DNA from: Carnegiea gigantea
Lineage: Eukaryota; Streptophyta; Magnoliopsida; Caryophyllales; Cactaceae
Assembly (NCBI GenBank): GCA_029747015.1
Contig: JAKOGI010001565.1
Coordinates: forward strand, 125,001 to 189,000
Direction of reading: 5' to 3'
Length of the DNA stretch: 64,000 nt
The first letter of the stretch is position 1. Each line of letters opens with the position of its first letter. The notes below the pieces were generated by a model. That model was not told where the DNA came from, did no database searches, and saw only the letters and a program-made list of their open reading frames with translations. The translations under genes and the position numbers were made by a program. Positions 60,909 to 64,000 of the stretch are shown in pieces.

Positions 60909-63459
60909 GTTTGAGGTGTTTGAAAGTAAAGAGATCATGTATGCCTAGTGAAGGAGATCCAACTAGAGGATCCATTAACTTCATGACGTCGAGCCAATGA
61001 CTGTAAATAAAGACGCTGGTTGGGAGGCAATCCAACATTTTTCAGGGAAGTTTTTAATTCGCTTTCCGCAACTTCTTTTCTTTTATTAATTAGCATGCAT
61101 TAGGGACAATGCATGAATTAAGTGCGGGGAGTGCATCTTGCATTTAATTCCTGCAGTATTTACTCTTGAAAAAAAAAAAAGCAAACACAAAAAAAAGGGA
61201 AAAAAAGATTTTTTTTTTTTCTTATAAATAATGCATGGTATGAGTTTGTGCTAGGTTTGCTTGCATAAAAAATTTTTTTTAGCTATTTATAGTTTATTCT
61301 TCTATGAGTGAAGACTTCTGAGCATGCTAGCTGTTATTCAAAAAAGTTTAAATTAATTCTCATATATCTCTTTAATGAGTAACTGTCATGATTGTTCATC
61401 TTATTTGGTCATGTATTATATCCGCTTTAGAGGTCATAAAATGACCTAACCCATTTCCTAGACTATTGAATTAGTAGAATAACTCATTAAAGTCGGGAAT
61501 GATAAGTACTCCTTTGAAGCATGTGCTACTGGGCGCTACCATTTGAGGCAATACTGCTACTGGAAAGCTTACTTTCCATACTAGTGAGTAAACAAAATAA
61601 ATAAAAAATAATGATATAAATAAAATGTTTGCTCCAGCGCCTCTATTTGGGTGAGTGTGAGACAGGGAGTGTTTAATTTCTAAGACTCTATATGGGCCTC
61701 GAATATGTGCGCAAGTGGAGTTGGAAAAAAGAAAGAGAAAGAAAAGAAGGAAAAAATACAAGGCAAGTTTAGAATCAATTTCAATGAGTTATTCATTCTA
61801 GTTCAATTGTTCTTATAGCCATACCATACCTCAATTTTTCTTACGTAAGCTTTTTAGATGTCTTGATTAGTGTATGCATACTTAAAAAAGATGGATAATT
61901 ATTGATCTTATTGCTTTATTAAGGAAATGTTGTGAGGTTGATGAACAAACTCTTTGATGGTAGTTGAATGTCTAGTAGTTGTTCACTTGTTGGAAGGAAA
62001 ATTAATTAATTTTCAAAAAACCATTTTTACAGCAAGCCAATGCCTAGTATGAATATCATAGTTATGCATGACATTATAAGAAGGAAAGAGGGTCAGTTTT
62101 TAGGTCGAGTCTAAGATTTCTTTGCACGAGGACGTCCAAAGCCCAAGTGTGGGGGAATTTGTCAAGTCAAAAATCATGTATTGTTTTAATAATTATTTTG
62201 ATTATATTATATATACTATTTCGTCTAATTTGCTTTATTTTATATATTTTTCAGATTAAGCGTTAACAAAATAAAGAGGAGAAGAGAAGACATCGAAGTT
62301 CGAATTTTACACGCTAAGCTACCAAGTCAATCCAAAAATAATGATTTATGAAAAAATATTATTTCCATAATGATTTATTTGGGCTAGGGTTACAAAATTA
62401 TTACTTCTAGTTGAAGAGAAACTAGAAGACTCAGATGAGAAGGAGTTTAAAGAAGAAAACCCTAATAGCTAATATTATAAAAACCCTCTTCTCTACTCAT
62501 CCCTGCTTCACCATACATCAGGCCAAGTGCTTTTCTATTATTCAAATTCTATTTTTTTTTTTTTTTTACTTTTGTTTAGTTTATTACTAAACGTGGAGTA
62601 TTTGGGTGAATTTTGTGATTTTATTTTCAATATGAGTTAGTAATTTTCTTGTACTTAGTATAATCTATTTGAAACTATGCTAAATTAATTATTTTGAAAC
62701 AAGTTTTATGTTTTATTGTCTAGTTGATTTTTATTCATGATTTTATAACGATTAGTACTTATCATTCATGATATTCATGTTATTTTAATTAGAATGCAGG
62801 CTAGTTAGTTTAATTCAAATTTATATGATAGTTTAAAAGGCTTTAATACGTAAAAGTTATGGTTTTTTAAGTATTAATATTATCCTAATTAATCATGAAT
62901 GACTCAAACCCATCTCTTTTAATTAGGTAATCGTTATAGATCTTTGTTAAATCAGTTTGCTGGTAAATTAGTTACAAGGCATTAAATGATATTTTTCTAA
63001 TGCGTAATTCTCTAGTTTGATTAAATTCTTGTGCTAGTGTAAGGATTATCAAAACTAGTAGGGTTTATATTATGGCTGGACCTAAATAAACTATAATATA
63101 AGGAAAAAGGGGAAAGATCCGCTGGTGAGTATCTTCTACAGTCTAACTCATGGATAAAATCGATTTGTGTATTAATGATAAATATTAATTTGCATGGTGG
63201 ATGTAGATTGTACTGAGTGTTTTTCATGAATTTTATATCTCTGATAATTGTTTGTTGCTTTTTAGTTAATTTGTTTAGTTTGTTAATTTTTATTCTTCAA
63301 GTATTAGCTTTAATATAAATTTCATTTGTCCCCCCAATAGTTAGTAGTGTCCTGATAATATTAGATCTGTTAGATATTTATTTTTAGTGTGATTATAATT
63401 TTCAAATTTAATTTACATTCTGTTTTGCCGTTTAATTATCAGTTTGTTAGAAATTAGGT
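60909..63459 (+). repeat. Tandem duplication, second copy (2551 bp)
   Basis: Second copy of 58355-60908. The junction at 60908/60909 joins AATTAGGT to GTTTGAGG. After 63459 the LTR continues normally (TAAAAAAATAG). Confidence 0.92.
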
Positions 63460-64000
63460 TAAAAAAATAGTTTCTTTTGTGTTTTTTTATGTTTTAATCC
63501 ATTCTAGGGTTTACATAGTATCCTATTCTGCCTCTATTTAATTTCAGAATTTTTGGAAATTATTTAATAATTTTTCAGAATTATTTCGTGAATTGGATAT
63601 ATGCAGGTTTTTATTTTAATAGATCAAAAAATTGCATTTTTAATTTTTATTTTATGTTTTTAGGGTTTTGTTAAGTCCAAAAAATTATATCCTAAAATTT
63701 AGGAAATTTTGTTATTTAATTTTGTATTTATATTTGTGCAGTTTATTTTTTTCTCGAATTTTAGATTGAATTTTCTCTTTCATTTTCTGAAGTTAATTTT
63801 CTGTTGTAATTTTTCTGAAATTAATTACATATAATTTTGGAGTTGCAAAGTCAGAATATTAATTTGGATTACTTTTTGTAATTTTTAATATTAATTTTCT
63901 GCTTGTTATTTTCTGTTTTAATTTTCAGTTGAATATTGTGTTATTATTACCGTTTTTTTCAGAATATTTAGGATAGCTATTTACTATTTTATTTCTAGAA
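62160..64000 (+). repeat. D LTR 3, duplicated copy continuing past the window
   Basis: Starts TGTCAAGTC at 62160 and runs without break through the end of the duplication at 63459 to the window end. The primer site is not reached. Confidence 0.85.

Larger units (their letters stand above)
52123..64000 (+). mobile_element. Element D: tandem array of LARD-type LTR elements
   Basis: LTRs start at 52123, 55829, 59609 and (in the duplicated segment) 62160, all in one orientation. Internal regions of about 1.37-1.42 kb have primer site and polypurine tract but no gag-pol. LTR length is about 2.34-2.36 kb. Such large non-coding LTR elements are called LARDs. The primer site, stem-loop, paired polypurine motif and a block shared with C indicate derivation from an Athila/Tat-type parent. 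The array continues past the window end. Orientation is set by primer site and polypurine tract. Confidence 0.85.

Noticed and set aside
60890..60920. A roughly 950-base deletion joining D LTR 3 to internal sequence
   Set aside because: Better explained as the junction of a tandem duplication, since the full LTR text continues after 63459.
58920..61761. Identical 96-codon minus-strand ORFs in D
   Set aside because: Identity comes from the tandem DNA duplication. The frame is antisense to the element and the similar ORF in unit 1 is shorter and diverged.

Overview
This is a 64 kb stretch of AT-rich plant nuclear DNA, almost certainly angiosperm. I found no intact host gene. Apart from the first 186 bases, essentially all of it can be assigned to transposable elements or to an endogenous plant pararetrovirus. 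Plant origin follows from the families present: Ty3/gypsy elements of the Athila/Tat type (primer site TGGCGCCGTTGCC), a plant RTE-type LINE, a CACTA DNA transposon and an endogenous caulimovirid. I name the families A, B (copies B1 and B2), C, D and EPRV.

Layout. (1) 187-11628 is element A, a short Ty3-type LTR element with only a gag relic, split by element B1 (1119-9846). B1 is a complete but decayed element with gag-protease, a second ORF of the 'plant transposon protein' type, and no reverse transcriptase or integrase. (2) 11629-52122 is an endogenous pararetrovirus (coat protein, movement protein, protease, RT, RNase H), split at 14411/49875 by B2. (3) B2 (14412-49874, minus strand) is a sister of B1. 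It is interrupted by an RTE LINE (43082-45020, 20-bp target duplication) and by element C (15750-40448, near-match 5-bp target duplication). (4) C is a tandem composite, LTR-internal-LTR-internal-LTR, of an Athila-type gag-pol element. Its right-hand unit is interrupted by a 4.18-kb CACTA element (28670-32851, 3-bp target duplication CTG). Removing the insertions gives B2 a native length of about 8.8 kb, against 8.73 kb for B1, which supports the nesting model. (5) 52123-64000 is a tandem array of element D. D is a non-coding LARD-type element with 2.35-kb LTRs and a 1.4-kb internal region. Part of the array was recently duplicated in tandem (58355-60908 copied to 60909-63459, nearly identical).

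How the parts relate. Only C ever encoded a full gag-pro-RT-RNaseH-integrase set. A, B and D lack RT and integrase and look non-autonomous. B, C and D share the same primer-binding-site class, and a paired motif ending in AAG-n-TGGGG near the 3' end. B and D also share a stem-loop with an AGGCAA loop. C and D share a repeat block between the two 3' motifs. These shared non-coding signals are the most interesting part of the window: they look like a cis-acting RNA/priming toolkit kept by non-autonomous families that rely on C-like enzymes. All coding regions carry stops or frameshifts. All identities come from reading the sequence and translations by eye; no database search or alignment program was run.
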